DNA from: an uncultured Opitutia bacterium
GTDB lineage: Bacteria; Verrucomicrobiota; Verrucomicrobiia; Opitutales; UBA953
Assembly (NCBI GenBank): GCA_903829855.1
Contig: CAIKRN010000255.1
Location: forward strand, 1 to 39,299
Direction: 5' to 3'
Length of the DNA stretch: 39,299 bases
The notes beneath the pieces were generated by a model. That model ran no database searches. It was not told the DNA's origin and saw only the letters and a program-made list of their open reading frames with translations. Both the position numbers and the translations under genes were made by a program. Of the stretch, positions 33,272 to 39,299 are shown one piece after another (the stretch's first letter is position 1; each line of letters begins with the position of its first letter).

Positions 33272-33880
33272 ATGTCTCGTTACACCGGTCCCACCACGAA
33301 GCTCAATCGTCGCTTCGGTCAGAATATTTTCCCCACCTCCAAGGGTGAGGAGCGTCGCCCGTACCCTCCGGGTATCCACGGCAAGACGACCCGCCGCAAG
33401 GTCTCCGAATACGGCGTCGGCCTCAATGAGAAGCAGAAGCTTCGCATGATGTACGGCTTGACCGAGAAGCAGTTCCGCTTGGCCTTCGCTCGCGCCAAGC
33501 GCATGGGCGGCGTCGCTGGTGATAACTTCCTCCGCATTCTCGAGACCCGCCTCGACAACGTCGTCTTCCGCCTCGGTTTCGCTAATTCCCGTTCGGCTGC
33601 CCGCCAGCTTGTCGCTCACGGCCATATCCGCATCAACGGACACAAGGTCGACATCGCCAGCTACGCCACTTCACCTGGAGAAAAGATTGAAGTCCGTGAC
33701 CGCACCTCCTCCAAGCAGCTCGCCACCCGCGCGGTTGAAGAAGGCCAAGGTCGCTCGGCTCCGGCTTGGCTCGTGGTCTCTTCGGAGCAGCTCAATGGAC
33801 AAATCGTCCGTGAGCCAGCCAAGGAAGAACTGCCTTCAGACGTTAACGTCCAAATCATCGTCGAATTCTACAGCCGCTGA
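33272..33880 (+). CDS. rpsD: 30S ribosomal protein S4
   Basis: S4 nucleates 30S assembly and autoregulates alpha-operon genes in E. coli. The 202-residue product has YTGPTTKLNRRFGQNIFPTS, the S4 RNA-binding domain NSRSAARQLVAHGHIRINGH and KVDIASYATSPGEKIEV. The N-terminal Cys4 zinc site seen in some S4 proteins is absent. The 86-base gap upstream is longer than most in the cluster. Confidence 0.97.
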   Translation: MSRYTGPTTKLNRRFGQNIFPTSKGEERRPYPPGIHGKTTRRKVSEYGVGLNEKQKLRMMYGLTEKQFRLAFARAKRMGGVAGDNFLRILETRLDNVVFRLGFANSRSAARQLVAHGHIRINGHKVDIASYATSPGEKIEVRDRTSSKQLATRAVEEGQGRSAPAWLVVSSEQLNGQIVREPAKEELPSDVNVQIIVEFYSR

Positions 33881-33914
33881 TCAAACCAACCAAACCACAC
33901 TAGGACCTACAGCC

Positions 33915-34931
33915 ATGACCAAGCGACTCGGACAATTCCAACGCCCCAAGAACCTCAAGAAAGAGGAATCTTCGGCGACCCCCACCTACGCCAAGTATTT
34001 CGCCGATCCGTTCGAAACGGGTTTCGGACACACCATCGGCAACTCCCTCCGCCGTATCCTGCTAAGCTCCATCGAAGGCGCCGCCATCTCGGCCGTCACC
34101 ATCGAAGGCGTGCAGCACGAATTCCAACCGATTGAAGGCGTCGTCGAAGACGTCACCGAAATCGTCCTGAACCTCAAGAAGGTCCGTATTCGCACCGAGT
34201 CCAATAAGCGCGAAGCTTTCAAGGGTACCATCGACGTCAACAAGACCGGCGCCGTGAAGGCTTCGGACATCAAGTTCGAAACCAAGGGCGCCACGGTCAC
34301 CCTCGTCAATCCCGACCAGGTGATCTGCACGCTCGATCGCAAGCGTCGTTTCTACGCTGACCTTGAAGTTACCGTGGGTCGTAGCTGGGCTTCCGCCGAG
34401 GAAAACAAGAAGGCCGACCAGGCCATCGGTTCCATCCCCGTCGATTCCCTCTTCTCTCCAGTCACCCTTGCGAAGTACTCCGTTGAGAGCACCCGCTCGG
34501 GCGACAAGACCGACTATGATAAGCTCGTGCTCGAAATTTCGACCGATGGTCGCATCACCCCTGATGAAGCGTTGAAGGAAGCTTCGGCCATCCTGCGTCA
34601 CCACCTCGAAGTCTTTGACACGGTCGCCGCCGACTCTGTCGAATTTGAAACCGGCCAGAAGGAAGTTAGCGAAGAGAGCAACCGCCTCCGCAAGCTCCTC
34701 AACATGTCCGTCAACGAAATCGAACTCTCCGTCCGCGCTGCGAACTGCCTCAACAACGCCAACATCAACACCGTTGGTGAACTGGCGATGAAGACCGAGC
34801 AGGAGATGCTCAAGTACCGCAACTTCGGCAAAAAGTCCCTCAATGAGATCAAGGCCAAGCTCGAACAGCTCGGCCTGTCCCTCGGACAGAAAATCAACGA
34901 AGGTCTGCTCGATAAGGGCGTCAACGCATAA
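33915..34931 (+). CDS. rpoA: DNA-directed RNA polymerase subunit alpha
   Basis: The alpha dimer nucleates core polymerase assembly and its C-terminal domain contacts promoters and regulators. The 338-residue product has the N-terminal dimerisation domain with DPFETGFGHTIGNSLRRILL and SIEGAAISAVTIEGVQHEF, and the C-terminal domain with LSVRAANCLNNANINTVGEL, KYRNFGKKSLNEIKAKLEQL. The start at 33915 (MTKRLGQFQRPKNLKKEE) is preferred; the frame is open further back only through rpsD in another frame. Confidence 0.97.
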   Translation: MTKRLGQFQRPKNLKKEESSATPTYAKYFADPFETGFGHTIGNSLRRILLSSIEGAAISAVTIEGVQHEFQPIEGVVEDVTEIVLNLKKVRIRTESNKREAFKGTIDVNKTGAVKASDIKFETKGATVTLVNPDQVICTLDRKRRFYADLEVTVGRSWASAEENKKADQAIGSIPVDSLFSPVTLAKYSVESTRSGDKTDYDKLVLEISTDGRITPDEALKEASAILRHHLEVFDTVAADSVEFETGQKEVSEESNRLRKLLNMSVNEIELSVRAANCLNNANINTVGELAMKTEQEMLKYRNFGKKSLNEIKAKLEQLGLSLGQKINEGLLDKGVNA

Positions 34932-34952
34932 TCCGGACTCCCAACTACCCTC

Positions 34953-35423
34953 ATGCGTCACCGCACCCACAATCACGTTCTCGGCGTTAAGACGGCTCAC
35001 CGCCGTTCGCTCATCGCCAATCTCGCCGCCGCGTTGTTCACCAATGCGCGCATCACGACGACTTTGTCGAAGGCCAAGGCGCTCCGTCCTTACGCTGAGC
35101 ACCTGATCACCTTCGCTAAGAAGGCCGAACAGTCTGCCGATAAGTCGGTCAAGCTTCACTACTACCGCTTGGCCTTGGCCAAGATGCGCAACGAAGATGC
35201 CTGTCACCTGCTCTTCAAAGAGCGCGTTCAGCAGTTCCTCTCCCGCACCGGTGGCTACACCCGTATCTATAAGCTCGGCGCCCGTAAGGGTGATGCTGCT
35301 GAGACCGCACTCATCGAACTCGTGGCCAAGGACGACAAGTCCCCTGCCATGACGCCGAAGGCCAAGGTCGCTCGCAAGCCGAAGCAGAAGAAAGAAGCCG
35401 CCGCGGCTAGCGCTCAGGCCTAA
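34953..35423 (+). CDS. rplQ: 50S ribosomal protein L17 with Lys/Ala-rich C-terminal tail
   Basis: L17 lies near the tunnel exit. The 156-residue product has the diagnostic MRHRTHNHVLGVKTAHRRSL, FTNARITTTLSKAKALRPYA and GGYTRIYKLGARKGDAAETA, then LIELV. The core ends near residue 123; a tail of about 33 residues follows, rich in Lys and Ala (PKAKVARKPKQKKEAAAASA). It is the last gene before the strong terminator. Confidence 0.97.
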   Translation: MRHRTHNHVLGVKTAHRRSLIANLAAALFTNARITTTLSKAKALRPYAEHLITFAKKAEQSADKSVKLHYYRLALAKMRNEDACHLLFKERVQQFLSRTGGYTRIYKLGARKGDAAETALIELVAKDDKSPAMTPKAKVARKPKQKKEAAAASAQA

Positions 35424-35445
35424 GCCTCTTTCGTAGGCTTGAACC

Positions 35446-35485
35446 CGAGACGCGTCCGCCCCCCGGCGGCGCGTCTCGCCTTTTT
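35446..35485 (+). terminator. Strong intrinsic terminator after rplQ
   Basis: CGAGACGCG (35446-35454) pairs perfectly with CGCGTCTCG (35470-35478), and CCGCC (35456-35460) with GGCGG (35465-35469), leaving one bulged T and a CCCC loop. This makes a 14-pair GC-rich stem. CC and then TTTTT (35481-35485) follow. It closes the ribosomal cluster and lies only 19 bases before the next start codon. Confidence 0.93.
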
Positions 35486-35504
35486 AGAACCTCCCCCAGC
35501 CTTC

Positions 35505-35741
35505 ATGTTACAGTCCGTCGATCTCGGTGTCTTTCTGGCCTTCCTGGCCGGTTTGGCCGCGCTCGTGCTACTGGGGCTGCAGGCTTGGTATGATCGGCGT
35601 GATGTGATCCTTTCTGATCACCGCCGCATCAACTCCGCCTTTTCCTGCATCCGTTGCAACGTGCTCTATGTGCGTCCCCGTCGTCGCGAGGAGGCCGCCT
35701 GCCCGCGCTGCGGATGGAACAATGTTCGCCTCAAGTTCTGA
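35505..35741 (+). CDS. Small membrane protein with zinc-ribbon tail
   Basis: The 78-residue product has one transmembrane segment (about 8-26, LGVFLAFLAGLAALVLLGL) and a short basic C-terminal part with two CxxC pairs: Cys48/Cys51 in SCIRCNV and Cys66/Cys69 in ACPRCGW. This spacing is typical of a zinc ribbon. Which face holds the ribbon is not clear, though the following WYDRRD suggests the cytoplasmic side. The ATG at 35505 is chosen because earlier in-frame codons lie in the terminator stem. The stop is 20 bases before guaA. I do not recognise a named family. Confidence 0.7.
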   Translation: MLQSVDLGVFLAFLAGLAALVLLGLQAWYDRRDVILSDHRRINSAFSCIRCNVLYVRPRRREEAACPRCGWNNVRLKF

Positions 35742-35761
35742 ATCCCCCTAACTTCCCACCC

Positions 35762-37318
35762 ATGGCTCCCCAGTCCATCGCAATTCTCGATTTCGGCTCG
35801 CAGTTGACCAAGGTCATCGCCCGCCGCGTGCGCGAGTGCAACGTACACTCTCGCATCTACCCTTTCAGCGTCACCCCGGAGACTCTCCGTGCGGACGGCG
35901 TCGTCGGCGTCATCCTTTCAGGTGGCCCCGATAGCGTTAAAGCCAAGGGCTCGCCTCACCCTCACTCGGGTATTTTCGAGATGGGTTTACCCGTGCTCGG
36001 TATTTGTTACGGCGTTCAGCTGATGGGTCAGATGTTGGGCGGCAATGTCGCCAGCAGCTCCCACCGCGAATACGGTCATGGCGTGCTCTCCTTCCGCAAG
36101 GGCTCCCAACTTCTGCAGGGGCTCAAGTCACCCCTGCGGGTCTGGAATTCACACGGCGACAAAATTACCCGCCTACCTCGCGGCTTCAAGGCTGTCGCGG
36201 CCACGGAGAATTCCGAATGCGCCGTGATCGAGGATCCCAAGCGCCGCTTTTACGGAATCCAGTTCCACCCAGAAGTCGCCCACTCCGAACGCGGCATTGA
36301 TATTCTCCGTAACTTCCTTTTCCGCATCTGCCACTGTAAGGCGACCTGGAAGATGGATGATTACGTCGACACGGCGGTTCGCGAAATTCGCGAGAAAGTT
36401 GGCAACTCTCAGGTGATTCTAGGTCTTTCCGGCGGCGTGGATTCATCCGTCGCGGCGGCCCTCATTCAGCGCGCCATCGGCAAGCAGCTGACCTGCGTCT
36501 TTGTCGATAACGGCTTGCTGCGTCTCAACGAACGTGCCCAGGTCGAGAAGATGTTCCGCGGCAAGTTCAAGGTCGACCTCCGGGTCGTGGACGCCTCCGA
36601 GGTGTTCCTCCGAAAACTCAAGGGCGTCACCGACCCCGAGCGTAAGCGCAAGATTATCGGCCACGAGTTCATCAAGGTTTTCGAACGCTCCATCAAGGAG
36701 ATCCAGGGCAAGAAGAAGGGTAAGGTCGAGTTCCTCGCCCAAGGTACGCTGTATCCTGATGTCATCGAATCGCTTTCGCCCAACGGTGGCCCAGCTGCGA
36801 CGATCAAGAGCCACCATAATGTGGGCGGCCTGCCGAAGCATATGAAACTCAAGCTGCTCGAGCCCCTGCGCGAGCTCTTCAAGGATGAGGTGCGGGCCCT
36901 CGGGGAAGCCCTCGGCTTGCCCCATGACATGGTCTGGCGCCACCCCTTCCCGGGTCCTGGTCTCGCGGTTCGCGTCTGCGGTGACATTACCAAGGAGCGC
37001 CTAGAAGTCCTCCGGAAGGCTGACGATATTTTCATCAGTGAGCTTCGCACCTCCGGTCAATACGCCAAAGTCTGGCAAGCCTTCGCCGTTTTCCTCCCCG
37101 TCCGTAGCGTCGGCGTCATGGGCGACGGTCGTACCTATGACAATGTCTGCGCGCTCCGTGCAGTGACGTCTTCCGATGCGATGACCGCTGATTGGGCGCG
37201 CCTGCCGTACGATGTGCTCCAGCGTGCTTCGACCCGCATCATCAATGAGGTGAAGGGGATCAACCGCGTGGTGTATGACGTCTCTTCGAAGCCGCCAGCG
37301 ACCATTGAGTGGGAATAA
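35762..37318 (+). CDS. guaA: GMP synthase (glutamine-hydrolysing)
   Basis: GuaA converts XMP to GMP using glutamine and ATP, the last step of guanine nucleotide synthesis. The 518-residue product has a class I amidotransferase domain with Cys82 (GICYG), His169 and Glu171 (FHPEV), then the ATP-pyrophosphatase domain with the PP-loop SGGVDSS at 223-229, and the dimerisation end RIINEVKGINRVVYDVSSKP followed by PATIEWE. Length and order are normal. The start at 35762 gives the usual SIAILDFGSQ N-terminus; an upstream in-frame ATG overlaps the zinc-ribbon gene. Confidence 0.98.
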   Translation: MAPQSIAILDFGSQLTKVIARRVRECNVHSRIYPFSVTPETLRADGVVGVILSGGPDSVKAKGSPHPHSGIFEMGLPVLGICYGVQLMGQMLGGNVASSSHREYGHGVLSFRKGSQLLQGLKSPLRVWNSHGDKITRLPRGFKAVAATENSECAVIEDPKRRFYGIQFHPEVAHSERGIDILRNFLFRICHCKATWKMDDYVDTAVREIREKVGNSQVILGLSGGVDSSVAAALIQRAIGKQLTCVFVDNGLLRLNERAQVEKMFRGKFKVDLRVVDASEVFLRKLKGVTDPERKRKIIGHEFIKVFERSIKEIQGKKKGKVEFLAQGTLYPDVIESLSPNGGPAATIKSHHNVGGLPKHMKLKLLEPLRELFKDEVRALGEALGLPHDMVWRHPFPGPGLAVRVCGDITKERLEVLRKADDIFISELRTSGQYAKVWQAFAVFLPVRSVGVMGDGRTYDNVCALRAVTSSDAMTADWARLPYDVLQRASTRIINEVKGINRVVYDVSSKPPATIEWE

Positions 37319-37333
37319 ACCGGGTTTGCCCCG

Positions 37334-37362
37334 TTGACAGTCCTTTCGCCCGACCTTACCTA
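37334..37362 (+). promoter_or_regulatory. Candidate promoter for dnaX
   Basis: A perfect TTGACA (37334-37339) lies in the 51-base gap between guaA and dnaX. At 17 bases further on the -10 position reads TACCTA (37357-37362), a poor match. The GTG start follows seven bases later, so the transcript would have almost no leader. The -35 match is exact but could be chance. Confidence 0.3.
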
Positions 37363-37369
37363 GAAGCCA

Positions 37370-38899
37370 GTGTCTGCACCCGGCTTCCAGGTCATCGCGC
37401 GCCGCTGGCGCCCCCGCCGTTTCGACGAACTGGTCGGGCAGGAGCACATCGTCAAAACGCTTCGCAATGCGCTCGAGACGAAGCGCATGGCCCACGCCTA
37501 TCTTTTCGTCGGTCCCCGTGGCACGGGTAAGACGACCACCGCCCGTATTCTCGCCAAGGCGCTTAATTGCGCCGGCGGCCCTAAGCCTGACTTCTCCCTC
37601 GACGACCCGGTTTGCCTAGCCATCGAGCAGGGTAACTGCCTCGACGTCATCGAGATTGACGGGGCTTCCAACCGAAAGCTGGAAGACGCCCAGAAGATCC
37701 GCGAGGAGTGCCAATTCGCTCCCGCCAACTGTCCCTTTAAGGTATTCATCATCGATGAAGTCCACCAGCTGACCAAGGAGGCATTCAATGCGCTGCTGAA
37801 GACGCTCGAAGAGCCGCCGCCCTGGGTGAAGTTCATTTTGGCGACGACGGAGGCCGACAAGGTTCTCCCGACGATTACTTCTCGCTGCCAGCGGCTCGAA
37901 TTTCACCCGATTTCCGAAGAAGTTATCGCCGCCCAGCTCGCCCGTATCGTTAAGGCTGACGGGGTTGATGCCGATACGCACGCGCTCACCGCTATCGCCC
38001 GTCTGGCCGGCGGCGGCATGCGCGACTCCCAGTCGATCCTGGATCAGGTCATTTCTTTTGCCGGAAAGAAGATCACGGAAGCCGACGTGCTTTCCATTTA
38101 CGGTTTAGCCTCTGCCCAGCAGGTGACAGAGCTTTGCCGGGCTATCTCGACGGGTGACGGCAAGACCGTCCTCAGCCTGTGCGACACCTTCCACGCTGAG
38201 GGACGAGATCTCTTACGAATCTTGGGCGACTTACAGGCCCGAGTCCGTTCCGCGACGCTGGCGGCCGTCCGCACTAATGGTACGAGTGCCTTACTTGGCG
38301 GCGAATTAGCCACCGAGCAGTTAGTCCGCTTGCTGGAATGCCTCCAAGAAGGCGAGCAGGGGATTCGCTCGGGGCTTTCGCCTCGAGCCAACTTTGAGGT
38401 GACGTTGCTCAAGGCCATCGAGCAAAGTAGATCGAGGTCAATAGATAGCCTCATTAAAGACATCGCCGCCGCCGCAGCTGGTCTCCCTCGGGAGCCCGGC
38501 CAAAAAAAAATAAAGCCAGCCGTAGCCTTGCCAGCGTCGCCTGAGCCGGCCGTTGTCGCTGTCCCTGCCGCCCTTGCGCCGACTCCTTCGCGGGTCGTCG
38601 ATGTGCCGATTGAGGATTCAGGATTACTGGAAGAATCTCTCCCTCCTTTAGATATTGAGGCCGCGGAAGCCGAAGCGAGCCATGCTAGCCGTCCTGAAGC
38701 CTTTGCTTTCCCAGATGCATCCATGCCGACCCAGCCTGTAGCTGAAATCGGTAAGACGGCCTTCCCCGGCGAAAAGGAATTCACGGATGCGGTCGAGGCA
38801 TTGCCTCCCGGCTTGAAGCAGAAACTCAGAGACACCATCGGCGCTGAGTTTACAGCGTTACGTCCAATCCCTGTCGGTAAACTTCGCCGTCCACTCTGA
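37370..38899 (+). CDS. dnaX: DNA polymerase III subunits gamma and tau
   Basis: DnaX is the clamp-loader ATPase of the replicase and, in its tau form, ties it to the polymerase and helicase. The 509-residue product begins with GTG and has Walker A GPRGTGKTT at 48-56, IIDEVHQL at 127-134, KTLEEPPPWVKFILATTE and the SRCQRLEF sensor. The usual Cys4 zinc module keeps only its first and last positions (Cys67 and Cys82). Domain III ends near residue 365, after which come an Ala/Pro-rich linker and a short C-terminal domain. A run of nine A at 38502-38510 lies exactly at that boundary. The gene is followed by a phosphodiesterase gene two bases after its stop. Confidence 0.96.
   Translation: MSAPGFQVIARRWRPRRFDELVGQEHIVKTLRNALETKRMAHAYLFVGPRGTGKTTTARILAKALNCAGGPKPDFSLDDPVCLAIEQGNCLDVIEIDGASNRKLEDAQKIREECQFAPANCPFKVFIIDEVHQLTKEAFNALLKTLEEPPPWVKFILATTEADKVLPTITSRCQRLEFHPISEEVIAAQLARIVKADGVDADTHALTAIARLAGGGMRDSQSILDQVISFAGKKITEADVLSIYGLASAQQVTELCRAISTGDGKTVLSLCDTFHAEGRDLLRILGDLQARVRSATLAAVRTNGTSALLGGELATEQLVRLLECLQEGEQGIRSGLSPRANFEVTLLKAIEQSRSRSIDSLIKDIAAAAAGLPREPGQKKIKPAVALPASPEPAVVAVPAALAPTPSRVVDVPIEDSGLLEESLPPLDIEAAEAEASHASRPEAFAFPDASMPTQPVAEIGKTAFPGEKEFTDAVEALPPGLKQKLRDTIGAEFTALRPIPVGKLRRPL
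38489..38513 (+). promoter_or_regulatory. Candidate slippage site in dnaX: GGGAG then nine adenines
   Basis: GGGAG (38490-38494) is followed after seven bases by nine adenines (38502-38510) in a Gln-Lys-Lys-Ile context. Loss of one A brings TAA into frame at once (38511-38513). Gain of one A, or a -1 ribosomal shift, leads to TGA at 38542-38544. Either gives a product of 380-391 residues, close to the end of domain III. Confidence 0.55.
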
Positions 38900-38901
38900 T
38901 C

Positions 38902-39299
38902 GTGGAGTCGTCGATTGAAGTCGGCGTCATTTCGGATACGCATGGCCGCCTTCGTGCCGAGGCTATCCTCGCCTTGGAGGGGTGCGATGTCATCTTCCAC
39001 GCAGGTGACGTTTGCGGTGCCTTAATTTTGCCGCAACTCTCGGAAATTGCTCCCTGCCATGGCGTCGCCGGGAATTGCGATGACGATGAAAGCCTGCCCT
39101 TAAGTAGCCTGCAAGTGATCGGCGGCCTACGTATCCTTACTCACCATGGGCACCTTCCATTGGATGAGCGGGCGTTGTGTCCCGATATCATCATCACGGG
39201 GCATACACACATCCCGAAAATCGAACAAGAGGGTGCCGTGCTGCGCGTAAACCCAGGCAGCGCTGGTCCGCGACGGTTTAACCTTCCCGTGACGGTCGC
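38902..39299 (+). CDS. YfcE/MJ0936-type metallophosphoesterase, 5' part
   Basis: The frame begins with GTG two bases after the dnaX stop and stays open to the window end, giving 132 residues. All metal-binding motifs of the calcineurin-like phosphodiesterase fold are visible: SDTHG (Asp12, His14), HAGDV (Asp36), GNCDDD (Asn58, Asp60), HHGH (His82, His84) and GHTHIP (His101, His103). NPGSAG follows, as in YfcE, where it precedes a short C-terminal strand, so perhaps 20-30 residues are missing. The substrates of these enzymes are often unclear; YfcE hydrolyses phosphodiesters in vitro. Confidence 0.92.
   Translation, partial: MESSIEVGVISDTHGRLRAEAILALEGCDVIFHAGDVCGALILPQLSEIAPCHGVAGNCDDDESLPLSSLQVIGGLRILTHHGHLPLDERALCPDIIITGHTHIPKIEQEGAVLRVNPGSAGPRRFNLPVTV

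Noticed and set aside
33216..33449. A 77-codon frame beginning MANRAGPIHPPL overlapping the start of rpsD
   Set aside because: It runs out of frame through rpsD, and its sequence past the gap is Arg/Ser/Pro-rich frame-shadow composition.
38512..38575. A stem downstream of the dnaX A-tract (CAGCG at 38532 with CGCTG at 38557)
   Set aside because: Only five pairs with a long interior; not strong enough to claim a frameshift-stimulating structure.

Overview
The window is a GC-rich stretch of bacterial chromosome carrying ordinary housekeeping genes. It has no phage, transposon, CRISPR or RNA-gene signature, and no stretch longer than 300 bases lacks a gene. The best taxonomic clue is a UvrA of about 1,840 residues built from two full UvrA units. 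This double-length form is known from chlamydiae and their relatives, so a Planctomycetota-Verrucomicrobiota-Chlamydiota lineage, probably a verrucomicrobial one, is my inference. Long-form (zinc-free) S14, CtaA/CtaB haem A synthesis and secreted or TPR proteins suggest a free-living, aerobically respiring, Gram-negative-type cell.

Layout. At 1-390 is the 3' end of a SanA/YdcF-type gene on the plus strand. From 391 to 16719 everything lies on the minus strand, in at least two compact runs. The first, read from 6283 downward, is a membrane-anchored transglutaminase-like protein, pdxJ, acpS, nnrE/nnrD and dprA, with 4-bp overlaps or few-base gaps for most junctions. The second, read from 16719 downward, is a secreted TPR protein, a SufE-family protein, ctaA, ctaB, a 5-formyltetrahydrofolate cyclo-ligase and the giant uvrA. 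At 16720-16891 is a divergent promoter region.

From 16892 to 35423 the plus strand carries a continuous str-S10-spc-alpha ribosomal cluster: rpsL, rpsG, fusA, rpsJ, rplC, rplD, rplW, rplB, rpsS, a small secreted protein, rplV, rpsC, rplP, rpmC, rpsQ, rplN, rplX, rplE, rpsN, rpsH, rplF, rplR, rpsE, rplO, secY, map, rpsM, rpsK, rpsD, rpoA, rplQ. It ends at a very strong intrinsic terminator (35446-35485). Genes often found in such clusters (tuf, rpmD, adk, infA, rpmJ) are not present here. After the terminator come a small membrane zinc-ribbon protein, guaA, dnaX and the start of a YfcE-type phosphodiesterase that runs off the window.

Points that stand out: an unrecognised secreted 112-residue protein embedded between rpsS and rplV; a tandem-duplicated UvrA; a nine-adenine tract in dnaX placed where slippage in either direction would yield a short gamma-like form; long low-complexity N-terminal extensions on S5 and S11; an extra C-terminal hydrophobic segment on SecY; and an almost complete lack of Shine-Dalgarno sequences before the ribosomal genes. 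I did not find a clearly novel multi-gene system. The embedded secreted protein is the best candidate for something undescribed.
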